The notes beneath the pieces were generated by a model. That model saw only the letters and a list, made by a program, of their open reading frames with translations. It was not told where the DNA came from and made no database searches. Below are positions 44,110 to 55,445 of a DNA stretch of 64,000 bases, piece after piece (the stretch's first letter is position 1; each line of letters begins with the position of its first letter). The position numbers and the translations under genes were made by a program. The stretch is from Atriophallophorus winterbourni (taxonomy: Eukaryota > Platyhelminthes > Trematoda > Plagiorchiida > Microphallidae), in assembly GCA_013407085.1 (NCBI GenBank), contig JACCGJ010005485.1, positions 1-64,000 on the forward strand, read 5' to 3'.

Positions 44110-46340
44110 AACTACCTTACGCACGAACTCGGCAGCCAGGTGCCATCTTACAGAGAACGACAGTTGAAGCAACTGTTCAGTTTCAATACTGACGAGCAGT
44201 TCGTAGGCACATTGATTATATTAGACCGATATCATCTAAAGAGACAAAACGTTCACGAGATGACATAACAAGTGACCCAGCGTATCCAGAGACCTCAGCT
44301 GAATTTACCTCCATACTCTTTGCATAAGCCTACGCGTGCCTGCAAACCAATATACATTATATCCATTATGCATTGTTTTATTCTAAAATTTCATGTGAAA
44401 CGAAACGATCTTGATACGTTTTTAAATTTCTGAATTCCGTACTCTTGTCCTGTTTATTAAAATATCAATTCTTGATCTCTCACCAGTTCTCGGGTATTCC
44501 GAATTATTTTTGAAGCAGCTAGCAGTGACATGTAGTATCGTGATTAAAAAGTTTGGACACAACGATTGGTTTAATTTCACTAACCTCGCATATTCGTTAA
44601 TTTTGTTAACCACATGTCCAATGATTGTTGTCTCATTGCAACTCTCAGGCTGCTGAAGCCCAGAAAGTAATGAGAAACAAAATAGAAGTGAGGTAATGAG
44701 ACCCCAGGGTATTTCAGCAGGCAGCTCACTATCGTTGTCAAATCAATTTCGCACATGGCTAGCTTTCACCGCACAGAAGTATTGTACGATCGCACATCCA
44801 TGCAAATCTGCTGGACACCTGCTTACAGCCCAGTCTCAATTTGGCTGATGATTTATGTGTTAATTGCGTCATGCCACGCGAGTCCAAATCGAATTTCCTG
44901 TCCTTATGTCAATTACGCTGTTTTCACAGACTTCGATGTAAGATTAACGGCGTCACCCCTTTGCGCTTCGCGTCCACTTGCCGATGGCGTGCCAATTCGT
45001 CCCTGCGGGCAACGTTCATAACGTTTTCTTGACGAATCCAATAACACTAGCGAACGCCAATCGGTCTACACGCACATATCCTTATATAGACATGTCCTCT
45101 GACCACAACACTGTCGTCCGCATTTAGTTACTTACTTTTCTGCAGCTATCTTCTCCTGGAGGATGAGTGGGCTTCGTTGAAGTCAGGGATTGCAGCCACC
45201 CACGCTTGACGGTTTAGGCTAGGTTCGATCTCACGTGCGCCATCCGTATACCGGTCGTAGACCAAGCAGCTCTAAATCCGACCCCTCGGTGGCGAGCCAA
45301 GTATTCGTTTCTCCTCCGCGAAGACAACGCAATTCTGCGCAAGGTTTTGGTGATAGTGTCACCCTGATTAGTTCGACTTCCGCGCGTTTCAGGATGTGGC
45401 TAAACTATCTCAGTGTGTTGACGCAATATCGAACTCAGGCGAGGGATATCAAAACAACGGTGGGGAACCTCGTCATTGTTTACTTGCTCATCCCATCGTG
45501 AATCGAGGATGCGTCGGAGACACCAGTGGTCGTGAAACTCTTGTTTCCACATTTTCTCCCATCGCACAGGCAACGTATCGCATCCATAAGTTAAAACTGT
45601 GTGAATCGCTAATCTGTAAAGGCGCAGCGGCTGATTTTCCTACAGCTAAATAGAACCCAACGCAGTGGCAAAAACGCCGTGCGCGCAGCTTCTACACGGG
45701 TCGGTATCTCATCCCCGACTTGGCCTGACGGTAGCACGGGCGAACGAAGGAATCAAAAAGTGTTCACGATCTACAAGTTCTCGCCATCACTTACATCTAA
45801 TCGTGCTAAGCAGTTCATTTCAATCCCACGCTAAGTTGGACCATTTTGACTGATCTTGACCAATTGCATTTCGTTCGATAACTGTTGACGTTTGTTCCCT
45901 AACAATTGCTCATTAGATCAGTTCCTGTGCAAGTTCTTTTGAAATCCGCATTCTTGTTTGTTGGTGATTGTTTTTTCGGCTTTTCGGTGTTTTACACTGT
46001 GCCCGAGGGTGTTAATTTGTATCCCATCTCATATCTATTGGCTGGCACACACTAGCCTCAACACTATGAATGTGTGCAGCACTTTGATTGTTGCCTGGCT
46101 GGTTGGTAATTTCGTACATACACACTTGTCTGTTGACAGAGCCGGCCTAGGTTTGTAATTCAAACAAATGTCAATCAGTCTGTCTCATATTCTGTTATGC
46201 AGCTCACTGCCAAGAGTTTGCAATTTATTATTATGACGTGCTTTCAAAAGTGCGCTTCTAGATCCGCGTTACATGGTATTTGTTTTACAACCAATCGCTC
46301 CTAGTGCTGTGATGCTGAAAATGTTCTTCGTCTTTTTCAG
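44110..46340. other. Unassigned, upstream of the PRPF4-like exon
   Basis: Several 60-90 codon ORFs without recognisable domains (44755-45021, 45235-45501, 45396-45653). CTCCTGGAGGATGAGTGGGC near 45153 resembles the start of repeat D. No PRPF4 upstream exon could be found. Confidence 0.4.
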
Positions 46341-46543
46341 CTCTGAACTTTAGCTATTTGGTCAACAGTTCTTTTGACAAAACCGCCAAGCTCTGGGGTC
46401 ACCCGGTGTGGGCACCCATCAAACCGCTGAAAGTGCAAAACAGTAAATTTTCATACGCGGACCTCAGTCCCGACGGCAAATACATCGCAACCTCGTCGCA
46501 TTATCTGACTTACAAGTTGTGGACCAAGGATGGCGATTTATAA
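46341..46543 (+). CDS. Terminal exon resembling PRPF4 (U4/U6 snRNP WD40 protein)
   Basis: A pyrimidine-rich acceptor (CTTCGTCTTTTTCAG) precedes a frame, entered with two bases, that reads LNFSYLVNSSFDKTAKLWGH then PVWAPIKPL. It ends SPDGKYIATSSHYLTYKLWT before a TAA at 46541-46543. Two WD40-like units with D.TAKLW and ...YKLW ends match the order at the C-terminus of PRPF4, which binds U4/U6 snRNA particles in the spliceosome. The usual GHEGKV between the last two blades is replaced by LKVQNSKF, and the second D of the last blade is lost, so the copy is diverged. With no other exon nearby it could be a live terminal exon after a long intron or an orphan duplicate. Confidence 0.55.
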
Positions 46544-46744
46544 ATTTTGTACGGGTGTGATTTCTGTAAAGTTTGTTAACATTGAAGAATACATCTTTCC
46601 GTGAGTGTTCAATATTGCTCCCTTCCACTTTGTGATATTTATGTATTGGTGTAGCCTTGGTACTGTATTGCTGCTAAAATTTGTTTAGAGTGAGGTACTG
46701 GAGGAACCTTAGTTTCCGTATTACTTTTGGCAAACTGTATTAGA
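46544..46744. other. 3' flank of the PRPF4-like exon
   Basis: A variant poly(A) signal AATACA lies at about 46588. No canonical AATAAA nearby. Confidence 0.3.
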
Positions 46745-47310
46745 ACGTATGCTGGAGTGCTTTTTAATGCTGGTCTGAAGTTCATGTTTCTGAACGCTCG
46801 ATTGGCTTGTTAGCCACTTACTGTCCTGTGCAAACTGAACTGAACACTACTACGACAGTTACTTTGTTTGGCTCCAGACTTGCGCTTCATGATGATGATG
46901 ATGATGAAGACTACGACAGCGCCGTGTGTAGAATGTAAAATGGTCGCATTCCAGTAGATCTGTTCTATGATGGGTTTAAATCAGGGAGTCGACCGTCGGG
47001 CACACTGCAGTTTCGGGACATAGACGTTTGCAATGTAGATATAAAAGCTCTTAGCATTGACCTCACGAGTTTGGAAGAACTTGCTCTTGACTACTCATTT
47101 TGGAGGGACTTGGTAAAGCGTCATCTACTAGCTGGGTTAAGAGAAGATACTGCTCTTAGCTTCTGAACTTATTCTCACCGTTAGTGTGCAACTGCTATCG
47201 TTCGACTGAGTACTGCCTATCGCTGTAGGAGACAGTTTTTCTCCCTAATTAGACTATTTAGTTATTCAAAAAATTGTGGAGTCAGAAACCATGATGTCCT
47301 TGTCATCCAC
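46745..47310 (+). pseudogene. RTE-X LINE 3' remnant with a small insertion
   Basis: AYAGVLFNAGLKFMF-like text, then from 46909 decayed RQRR, GSRPSGTLQFRDIDVCNVD, SLEELALDYSFW and a decayed finger, collinear with copy A (35050-35520). A 46787-46908 insertion carries a CR1 copy-1-like 3' end (GATTGGCTTGTTAGCC) and an (ATG)n tail. Confidence 0.75.
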
Positions 47311-48611
47311 GACCGAAGGAGGCAAGCATCAGCAGTGAATCCAATAGATGTTTAACCGAATATTTAGACAATTGAACCTCTATACCCCGATGGCCAAGTC
47401 GACTCAACACTACGCGCAGTAAGAACAAAGTCAGACCTCTTAGAAAAAGAGCTTTGTCCGTCTATGAACAAAAGGCAGATTGGGCTCCGGATCGTATATA
47501 TGTATAATGATGTGCGTAGACAACATGAACCAGTCGAAATTGCTAACCATCAGGGATTTTGAAATATGAAAGCTCCGCCAAAATTTTAAATGGGAAAATA
47601 TGCGAAGGCTAAAACAGAGTCCGACCCGTGGGTACATAAATACAATTGCAGAGCATGTCGTACGGCGTTTGCCGGCTGTGGTCGCGATAATAGTGGGGAG
47701 GTAACTTCTCCGTATCAATAACAGATCACAGCTTGTTGCGAGCGCATGCTACACGATATTTTAAAAATGGTGCTTGATAATTCGTGTGAAACGCTTGAGG
47801 GTACAAGTCTTACTAATGTGTGAAATCGCAACCACTAATTTGCTTCTTGCAAACCAAAACAGAGCTGATTAGCCATTTGGATGTTTATTAATTGAATAAT
47901 GAAGGTTAAAAAATGTATGGTATCTTGTAGATTTTTTAATTACTTTTATGAACTGTGTACAGCACAGGACTCCATGCCTCAATGCGCTCACAACTCGTTC
48001 ATCCCGCTGGCTCTCTTAGGTGGCCTAACGCTCAGAATCGCCGTTTATAGTCTTGTGCTCAAATTACCTAACCAATTCAGTCTAAACAAATCACAAGACA
48101 GCTGTGTTCAATCACGCTTCAAAATAAAATGTTTAGTTTGCGTTTGTCAGCAGGGTAACAAGTTTCAAGTAAACTGTCTCTGAATTAAAAAGTTGCGCTC
48201 GTCTGCCAATGTTGGATAAGGTTGGTACGAACAACATGTTCGATCACATGTGCCCACACTCATGTAGACAAATTCATGAACAAACATTGTCATCAATTCG
48301 CATACAATCAGGCAACCAAGACATGCGGATCCTGATCCTACTGTCCCTGCCTGATGAGTGTAAACAGAACAAAACAAGTCGTTGGTTATGCCGGATGGAA
48401 ACCCATGCATGTACTGTATTCCATTAGGCGTATTAATTCTTGTATTATTTAAATCACCTGTGCTGTACACAAGGTTCTATTGTACTCGTGATGTTGTTGC
48501 ATTACCAACTACTGCTATACCAATTTATCCTCATAAAAAAGCATGGTAGTTCGATTGAAATCGAAAATTCGCATTTTTCACCATGACTGGTAACTTTTCA
48601 AAGTACGGATA
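47311..48611. other. No gene seen
   Basis: ORFs of 92-101 codons overlap on both strands (47440-47718, 47899-48183, 48165-48470), none with a domain I recognise. Confidence 0.4.
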
Positions 48612-48816
48612 TGGAATCGTGCTGTGCAGCTAACGCCTACATTATTGATTTGCCACCGGTAGTCGGCTGCATGCGAATACACGCTGGAGTTTCCCTGTCA
48701 TTGCTGTTTTCTTTTTCCATAAATGTCTACGCATTGGTAACCTAAGTGTATCATATCCCACGTGCAATCTTTAACTGTCCGCCACTTTGCCTGGATCAGG
48801 TTTGTGATTATATACA
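48612..48816 (+). repeat. Repeat family B, copy 8 (long form)
   Basis: TGCTGTGCAGCTAACGCC, then GGTAACCTAAGTGTATC, CCCACGTGCAATCTTTAACT and CACTTTGCCTGGATCAGG match copy 1 over its whole length. Confidence 0.65.
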
Positions 48817-49543
48817 TTCTAAATTATGTGAGGAAACGATTTAGAACAATGATTGATTGCTGCCAGACGTTATATTTTTGAATGCACGTTGTTCTTTATT
48901 CTTCATCATCTGGAAATAATAAAGTTTGCGATTTATATTTGTGAATACATTATATTTCGTTAGAAAGTAAGTGTTTGACCAAAATAAATTCGCGTTCTGA
49001 TTTGTACTTTTCTGTTATTGATTTGAGTAAGCATCCGATACACCTAGCATAGATCGATTCTAAACTATTAGTTGGTAACAAAATAACTGGTCTGAACTTC
49101 AGTTTGCATTCAAAAGATGTGAATGGAATCACATGTCGTTGAAAAGTGCAATGACGAAACGATTTGGGTTCCCGGATATGCTCAAACTTTCAAACCTTAC
49201 TTTAAAATAAGGCTGTCTTTACAAGTGCATCATATGTCCTCAATCTACACCACGGATCATGGATGCATACCTTAAACTAGTTATGGGATGCGCTGTGCGG
49301 TCATGATCTCTATGAGTCAAGAAAGATGTTCAACTTATGCAGCGAATCCATTACCACTCAACAAAACTGGTTCTCAGCATCCGAAAAAAACCTTACGAAG
49401 AAAGGATAGCTCACCAGAATGTGTTCGACTTTTCCTACTGATGAATCAGTGGAGACCTAATCCTACTTTACAAAATATTCCATGCGCCAAACCTTCCTTC
49501 AAAATGGAATCTTCACGCGAATGGTTAAGCGGATTCATCACAG
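48817..49543. other. No gene seen
   Basis: AT-rich. A 95-codon ORF (49288-49575) runs into the RTE target site and has no recognised domain. Confidence 0.4.
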
Positions 49544-49571
49544 CCAAAAGTATACCCTTGACTTACTTGAC

Positions 49572-52500
49572 TTAATCCCTTGAGTTCCTGGAGGAACATA
49601 GGGCCTCGGCAACTTGTCTCCACTTTGGTCTGTCCAAAGCAGACAGCTTGATGTCGTTCCAGTTAAGTCCACACTTGCGGATTTCTTCTTCACACGAGCG
49701 CTTCCAAGATAGCCTTGGGCGTCCGACCCGTCTCTTTTCGATTGGATTCCATACCAGAGCATAACGCGTGATGTCATTATAAGGTTTCCGCAAGGTGTGC
49801 CCAACCCATCTCCACTTCCTTCTACTGATCTGCTGAGCGATCGTGTCCTCAGCACCAATCTGCCACAGGTCTTGAATCCTTATCTTTTCTGGCCATTTTA
49901 CCCCAATAATTCGACGAAGGCAATTATTGTGGAATGATTGCAAGCGGCCAGAAGACTTTGCTGTCACTCGCCAGGTTTCCGATCCATAGAGTAGCACGGA
50001 TTTGACGTTGCTTCTGAATATACGGAGTTTCGTGCGTTTTGATAGAACCTTCGACTCCCAAATGGGTTTCAAAGCTATGAACGCGTATCTTGCTTTGCCG
50101 ATTCTGGCGACTATGTCTTCGTCCGTGCCACCACTTATTGAAACAATGCTGCCGAGGTAGACGAATTGCGTGACGTCTTTGACTGCTTTACCATTGATGG
50201 TGATTGATGGGTGCTCATCAGTTAGCACACAGAGGACTTCTGTTTTTTCGGTATTCACGCGTAGTCCTGCATATGAAGCAAAGTGTGCTAGTCTATCGGT
50301 TTTTCTCTGAAGACGTTGGGGGTCACGTGATATCAAGCAGACATCATCAGCGTATTCCAGATCCTCCAAATGCTCGGATTCCTTCCAATCGATACCATTC
50401 CTCTCACCTTTTACTGTCTGTTTCATTATCCAGTCTATTACCAACAGAAAAATCATTGGGGACAACAGGCATCCCTGGCGAACGCCAGTCTCAACTGCAA
50501 ATGGATCGGTCAGTCTTCCGTTGTGAATTACCTGACAGGAGGCACCTTCATACAGCTGCTTTATGAGGTCCATGTACAGCGGTGGGACCCCATAGTGTGG
50601 CAAAAGCTTCCATATGAATTCGCGGTCCACACTGTCGAAGGCTTTCTCAAAATCTATGAAGTTGAGGCAAAGAGGCGATTGCCATTCAATGCTTTGTTCA
50701 ATTATTATGCGGAGGGTCGCAATTTGGTCGATACCAGACTTTTGTTTTCTGAAGCCTGATTGCTCTGGCCGTAACACTTGGTCGATAGCGTCGCGCAAAC
50801 GCATAAGGATGATGCGTGTAAGTACTTTACTAGGGACTGAGAGCAGCATGATACCTCGCCAGTTTTTGCATAGCCTCAGATCCCCTTTCTTAGGAAGTTT
50901 GACCAAATGACCTCTCTTCCAATCATTTGGGACCCGTCTTTCTGACCAGATTTTCTGCAGCAGAGGAAGTAACATATCAGCCGAGGTGTCCAAATCAGCC
51001 TTCAGAGCTTCTGGTGGAATCCCATCTGGGCCTGGTGCTTTGCCATTCTTTAGTGATTTTAAGGCAAAAAGGATTTCATTTCGACCGGGGGGGTCGGTGT
51101 TTACGTCTAGCAAATTTGCTGCAGGTGGGATGTCAGTGACTGAAGTAGGTGCTGGTCGATTTAGGAGTTCCTTGAAGTGCTCCATCCATCGCTTTCTTTG
51201 CACCGATTCCTGACTGATAAGGTTACCTTCACCGTCCTTTATTATTTTGCCGTAAGGTATTTTCCTTCCTGATAAGGTTCTGGTAATGTTGTAGACGGTG
51301 TTCAGGTCTCTCTTTTCTGCTGCATTTTCCGCCTCCGTTGCCAGCATTTCATAGAACCGCCTCTTGTCACTTCTGGCACTTCGTTTCACGTCTTTATTTA
51401 GGGAGCCGTATTGTTTGATCAGTTGGTTTTTCTGCTTGGTGTCCTTACACCGGAGGATCTGTTGTTTCAGCTGCCTTCTCGAGTTGATCAGTGTCCAAGT
51501 CTCACTCGAGATCCACTCTTTGTCTTTCTTTACCCGTCTGCCAATTACGTGCTTACAAGTGTCTTGCCAACAGTCTTTCAGAGCGGTCCAGTGTTCATTT
51601 ATTGGGAGTTCAGGGGTTAAGTTGTTGAGCGATTCGAATCTGTTTTTCAGTGAGATTGAGAAAATCTCTCTTGTACGCTCTTCCCTTAGTTTCTGCGTGT
51701 GGTACTTTACACTAGGCCGACTGCCGGTTTCGCAGAAAGCTCTCAACTTGATTTTAATTTTGGCCATTAGAAGGTAGTGGTCTGAAGCAACATCCGCACC
51801 TCGCATTACGCGTGTATCAAGGAGACTATGTCTCCATTTTCGTGAAATCGATAGGTGATCGATTTGATTGGCAGTAACACCATCAGGTGATGTCCAGGTG
51901 GCCTTGTGGATGTTTCGGTGTTGAAAGATGCTGCCTCCGATGACCAGATCGTTGAGCGCGCAAAAATCTGCGAAAAGTTCACCGTTCTCATTCATTTCAC
52001 CTAGGGCATGCGTACCCATCACAGATTCTCTCCCTGTGTTGTCTGGACCCAATTTCGCGTTCATGTCACCCATCAAAATCTTGATATCTCGCTTGGGTGT
52101 CTTGTCTAGGACAGACTGCAGACGCACGTAAAATTCTTCTTTCGACTCAAGGCTAGCATTGTTTGTGGGTGCATAACATTGAATTACCGTCACATTTCTC
52201 CCCTTGGAGTTGAATCTGGCTGTGATTATCCGTGAGTCAACGGGTTCCCATCCAATGAGAGCGCCTGCAGCTATTGGGGATAACATAATGGCGACGCCTT
52301 CCGAATGACTATGGTTCTCATCTTCATGACCTGAGTAAATAATCCGTTCCCCGGATGTCAAAACCAACATACCAGATCCATTCCATCTACTTTCACATAT
52401 TCCCAGCAGTTGTATACCATACCTTTGCATTTCTTTCGCGACCTGTGCAGCCTTTCCGGTCTCATACATCGTACGGACGTTCCATGTGGCAATATTTGTT

Positions 52501-52601
52501 GTTGCTTTCATCGACAGAAGAGTCATCTGCTGACTGGCTTCCGGTGAGCTTCCACCAGTCTGCTTCATTTTTACCTCAGATGAGGTTTCTTCTCGATTCA
52601 A
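49572..52601 (-). CDS. RTE-type ORF: APE endonuclease and reverse transcriptase (1009 residues)
   Basis: This is the replicase that nicks chromosomal DNA and primes reverse transcription on the nick. The APE-type endonuclease covers about residues 35-285: N41 in IATWNVRTMYE, E70 in CESRW, GDMN at 178-181, QIDH at 247-250, SDH at 273-275. RT covers about 515-790: NGKAPGPDGIPPEALK (519), WRGIMLLSVPSKV (581), FIDFEKAFDSVD with D650, GVRQGCLLSPMIFL (706) and catalytic YADD at 750-753. The C-terminus has YGSETWRVTAKSSGRLQSFH and RRKWRWVGHTLRK, typical of RTE. No stop or frameshift and all key residues present, so it may still be active. The length is near that of known RTE ORFs. Confidence 0.95.
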   Translation of the reverse strand: MNREETSSEVKMKQTGGSSPEASQQMTLLSMKATTNIATWNVRTMYETGKAAQVAKEMQRYGIQLLGICESRWNGSGMLVLTSGERIIYSGHEDENHSHSEGVAIMLSPIAAGALIGWEPVDSRIITARFNSKGRNVTVIQCYAPTNNASLESKEEFYVRLQSVLDKTPKRDIKILMGDMNAKLGPDNTGRESVMGTHALGEMNENGELFADFCALNDLVIGGSIFQHRNIHKATWTSPDGVTANQIDHLSISRKWRHSLLDTRVMRGADVASDHYLLMAKIKIKLRAFCETGSRPSVKYHTQKLREERTREIFSISLKNRFESLNNLTPELPINEHWTALKDCWQDTCKHVIGRRVKKDKEWISSETWTLINSRRQLKQQILRCKDTKQKNQLIKQYGSLNKDVKRSARSDKRRFYEMLATEAENAAEKRDLNTVYNITRTLSGRKIPYGKIIKDGEGNLISQESVQRKRWMEHFKELLNRPAPTSVTDIPPAANLLDVNTDPPGRNEILFALKSLKNGKAPGPDGIPPEALKADLDTSADMLLPLLQKIWSERRVPNDWKRGHLVKLPKKGDLRLCKNWRGIMLLSVPSKVLTRIILMRLRDAIDQVLRPEQSGFRKQKSGIDQIATLRIIIEQSIEWQSPLCLNFIDFEKAFDSVDREFIWKLLPHYGVPPLYMDLIKQLYEGASCQVIHNGRLTDPFAVETGVRQGCLLSPMIFLLVIDWIMKQTVKGERNGIDWKESEHLEDLEYADDVCLISRDPQRLQRKTDRLAHFASYAGLRVNTEKTEVLCVLTDEHPSITINGKAVKDVTQFVYLGSIVSISGGTDEDIVARIGKARYAFIALKPIWESKVLSKRTKLRIFRSNVKSVLLYGSETWRVTAKSSGRLQSFHNNCLRRIIGVKWPEKIRIQDLWQIGAEDTIAQQISRRKWRWVGHTLRKPYNDITRYALVWNPIEKRRVGRPRLSWKRSCEEEIRKCGLNWNDIKLSALDRPKWRQVAEALCSSRNSRD

Positions 52602-52689
52602 GCATGAAGATGTTACTCTGGTATGACATGTTGCTTTGGTTTCAGTAGCGATTTGAGGTTTTTACAGAGTGGGGTTGCTGACCTCGCGC

Positions 52690-53031
52690 CTAACCCTCCT
52701 CCTTTTGCAGACGGGCTTGGGACCGTCCTCGGCGGAGTATTGTGATTGTGTAATCCGCAGGAAGCGGAGGTTTGGAGTCAGGGTTTCCATCCCCTAGATG
52801 GGCTGCCCTCCCAGGCTGACGAGCTCCATCTACCCGAAGCGAACTGGTTTTGAGGCGCCAGTCACCCGCCTTCGCCCCTTCTTCTGTCAGTAGAAGCAGT
52901 TCCGCCACGAGCAGGCCAGGAGTTGGGCTTCGGTTGTCAGAGGCTATTTGAGACGCACGCCGTATGGGAGCATTTTGTAGGTAGCGTGAGCTTATCCCCA
53001 CCACCACCCCCGGCTGTGACAACCTTGGGAA
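52690..53031 (-). repeat. RTE 5' leader, shared repeat C
   Basis: It includes, on the plus strand, CCCTCCCAGGCTGACGAGCT, GGTTTTGAGGCGCCAGTCAC, AGAAGCAGTTCCGCC and GGCTGTGACAACCTTGG. The same module is found at 61436-61708, 56445-56611 and, partly, at 8190-8370. Confidence 0.75.
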
Positions 53032-53046
53032 CCAAAAGTATACCCT

Positions 53047-53874
53047 GGTTGTACCCAATTCCGTTTCTGTTTTGCTTGGAACATTTAACATTATCCCTTT
53101 TCTCAACTTACTAGTTTACTTGAAGTTAACACGAGATAAGGCGACATTTTTAATTATTCATTCCGATACTACTTAATGGCTTAGCTCGGATTTATACACT
53201 TGCATGTTAATTTTCACCAATCGATAGTTATTATTTAGCTTGATGCTTTTTAAACCATTAACCACATTGAACTACACATTGAATTCATGGAAAAGTTAGG
53301 AGCTTTAATAAATGTTAACCGAGTTTATGTACCACGAGAGCTGTTTGATTCAGCTTGCTCAGACTGATGTGATGTTGCTGCGATCGTTCGTTCTGCTTTT
53401 CGAACGTCATATAATACTTATTAATATAACTCTGACTTTAAACAACAATCTACCATCCTGCTGTCATTGGAATGTTGAAAAATATTCAAAACAGTCACCG
53501 ATGCTGCGTTGCACCGACTATTGGTCTTAGCCTAATCCCCAAATAAAACCTAAATTTCAATTTGCAAATGACTGGTTAACTAAGGGCTCACGAATCTTCA
53601 TCTTCCTCCTTTTCGGGCATCATGTGCAGAATATTTAACTTCGTCGAAATTTGCTCCTACTGTCCTCGCCCGTGGAACACGAAAACTGTGCTGAATGATG
53701 ATCAATGTAATTGGGTAAACGTACGAAACAATACAGTTCACTCACATTCTCCCAAGTAAAGTTTCGGTAATATGACATTCAACTAAGGATTACCCTTGAC
53801 CAGCAGAGGTACTTACTTTAGGTAATTCAATTCAAAGGAATTTAAAGTTTTCTTAGTCTGGCTTGGCGCTCGCT
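53047..53874. other. No gene seen
   Basis: AT-rich. The 72-codon ORF at 53312-53530 has no recognised domain. Confidence 0.4.
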
Positions 53875-54085
53875 TGGTCATGTCTATGGAATGGAAAATG
53901 GTCATATTCCGAAAGTTCTACTCTATGGTGAGTTGCAACTAGTAAGTCGACCATTGGGCAGACCGCACTTGCGGTACAAAGACGTTGCAAAATAGATATG
54001 CAAGCTCTTGGCATTGACCCGGCGAATTGGGAAGAACTTGCTCTTGACCGCTCACATTGAAGGCACTGTGTAAAGCGTCGTAGTT
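53875..54085 (+). pseudogene. RTE-X LINE 3' coding fragment
   Basis: MEWKMVIFRK-like text, VSRPLGRPHLRYKD and ALGIDPANWEELALDRSH match copy A at 35140-35330. Confidence 0.75.
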
Positions 54086-54109
54086 GTCAAGTTTCTGCCT
54101 TGACCATGT

Positions 54110-54600
54110 TCAAGATTGATGCGCAAGTGATATGTGTGGGCAGAGAGTTCTATATAAAACAAACTCGGGCAGCAAGGAAGAACCTTCTGCAATTTGATCT
54201 GGAGTGTGGAATAATTAACGTTTAGTCCTACGATTTGCTACAATGCACTTCTTGCCGATGAAACAGGTGTTCAAGTGGGTTATCCACTGTATGCAGAATG
54301 TTGAACATCAGGATCAAGTCATCACTGACACGACGGTACGAAAATTCAAACAGGCTTAGAGTTGCAATCCTCTCCTCATATGGCCCGTTGTATAGCCCGG
54401 TCACCAGTTATGTTAACCAATGAGTTCACCCAAGTTGAAAATAGTGTTGCACCGTACCATTTATTGTATCGCCTTCGTATAGTGGGAATTATAGGCTGCT
54501 GCGATACGTTGAAAAGAATGTTCGGCTTCAAATACATCTTTTCCTGTTGGAGTGTTGAAAAGTGTGTTTACCCCATCCCGTTACTAATATTGTTGGCTCT
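54110..54600 (-). pseudogene. CR1-like LINE C-terminal fragment
   Basis: The minus strand reads GPYEERIATLSLFEFSYRRV and DDLILMFNILHTVDNPLEHL, collinear with CR1-H (43530-43650). Flanks are decayed. Confidence 0.75.
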
Positions 54601-55250
54601 CTCTAGATCGTTTTGGTCGTGAATGTACATTGCGAGCGCACGACGATCTCATATAGCGAAGTGTTTCACATGGCTAAATCGTCCGCTTCGGGAGAAACAA
54701 TCTCTCCCGCCACGCACACAGCGATGAGCCGTACTTGACCGATCGGTGACATTTGGTCACAGACAAATGAGTTGCCATTCTAATCATATAAAACGTAAAA
54801 TTCGGTGGCGTGGAAAATCCCTGCCCGGAAATGTCAGCTTGGCAAGCAAGACGTCGTCTGGATTACCGCAGAGAAGTATCTGGGTGTCTGGGTGTCTTGC
54901 AACCTCAAGCTCGGAGAGCGTTGAAACACGTTGTATACTAAAGCTGATGGGTCTGCCAAGGATCATACTGGAATGTGAAAACATTCAAATGCTATGAGCA
55001 TCTCACATTGTTGATTGGATATTTGGTGCAATTCGACGTAATTTGTTTTGATTAGAATTTGTTTAAGATCAGAATTGGTTCACTTCAAACGTCCATGAAT
55101 ACATGATGAAGGATGCGATATGTGACTGTCTTTATTTAGTCTTGGAAGATTTGCGATCAACAAAGTGGTTGGAATGGACATCTCCGAGTAATAAATTGAA
55201 AAACGTTTGCGACCAAACATGTGGCCATATAAAGAAAATAAAAGACTACA
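54601..55250. other. Mostly unassigned; possible CR1 scrap
   Basis: At 54861-55000 (plus) ITAEKYLGVWVSCNLKLGE recalls the EKDLGVWVSS box of CR1-H. Nothing else is supported. Confidence 0.3.
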
Positions 55251-55445
55251 ATGCATCGGTTAGGGCAGATTATTACGAACGTTTCGCTTCTGTCATATAT
55301 GCTATGTCAAACGAACGGTGTCAGTACGAACAAAGATTGGGTTTAAAGTGCATTCACCGGACCAATCCAAAGTTGCCTCAGAACTGTACAGGCCATGTTA
55401 GGCGCTCAGCTTGTTAAGATAGACAGGCGTAATTATGCATACTGT
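55250..55445 (+). repeat. Repeat family A with downstream arm
   Basis: GCATCGGTTAGGGCAGATTA, GAACGTTTCGCTTCTG, then GTGTCAGTACGAACAAAGAT and GCCTCAGAACTGTACAGGCC. It matches 63535-63690 and, inverted, 58480-58600. Confidence 0.6.

Larger units (their letters stand above)
49559..53031 (-). mobile_element. Full-length RTE-type LINE with 15-bp target-site duplication
   Basis: CCAAAAGTATACCCT occurs perfectly at 49544-49558 and 53032-53046 and bounds 3473 bp. On the minus strand: a 430-nt leader beginning CCCAAGGTTGTCACAGCC, one ORF of 1009 residues, then a 3' UTR of only 13 nt ending in AAGT-rich repeats (GTCAAGTAAGTCA). A single long ORF, very short 3' UTR and short tandem tail fit the RTE clade, to which Schistosoma SR2 belongs. 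An intact ORF and perfect duplication indicate a recent insertion. Confidence 0.93.

Noticed and set aside
44755..45653. PRPF4 upstream exons
   Set aside because: No frame shows WD40 or SFM-domain residues next to splice sites.
50204..52131. Several 60-137 codon plus-strand ORFs
   Set aside because: Antisense shadows of the RTE ORF.
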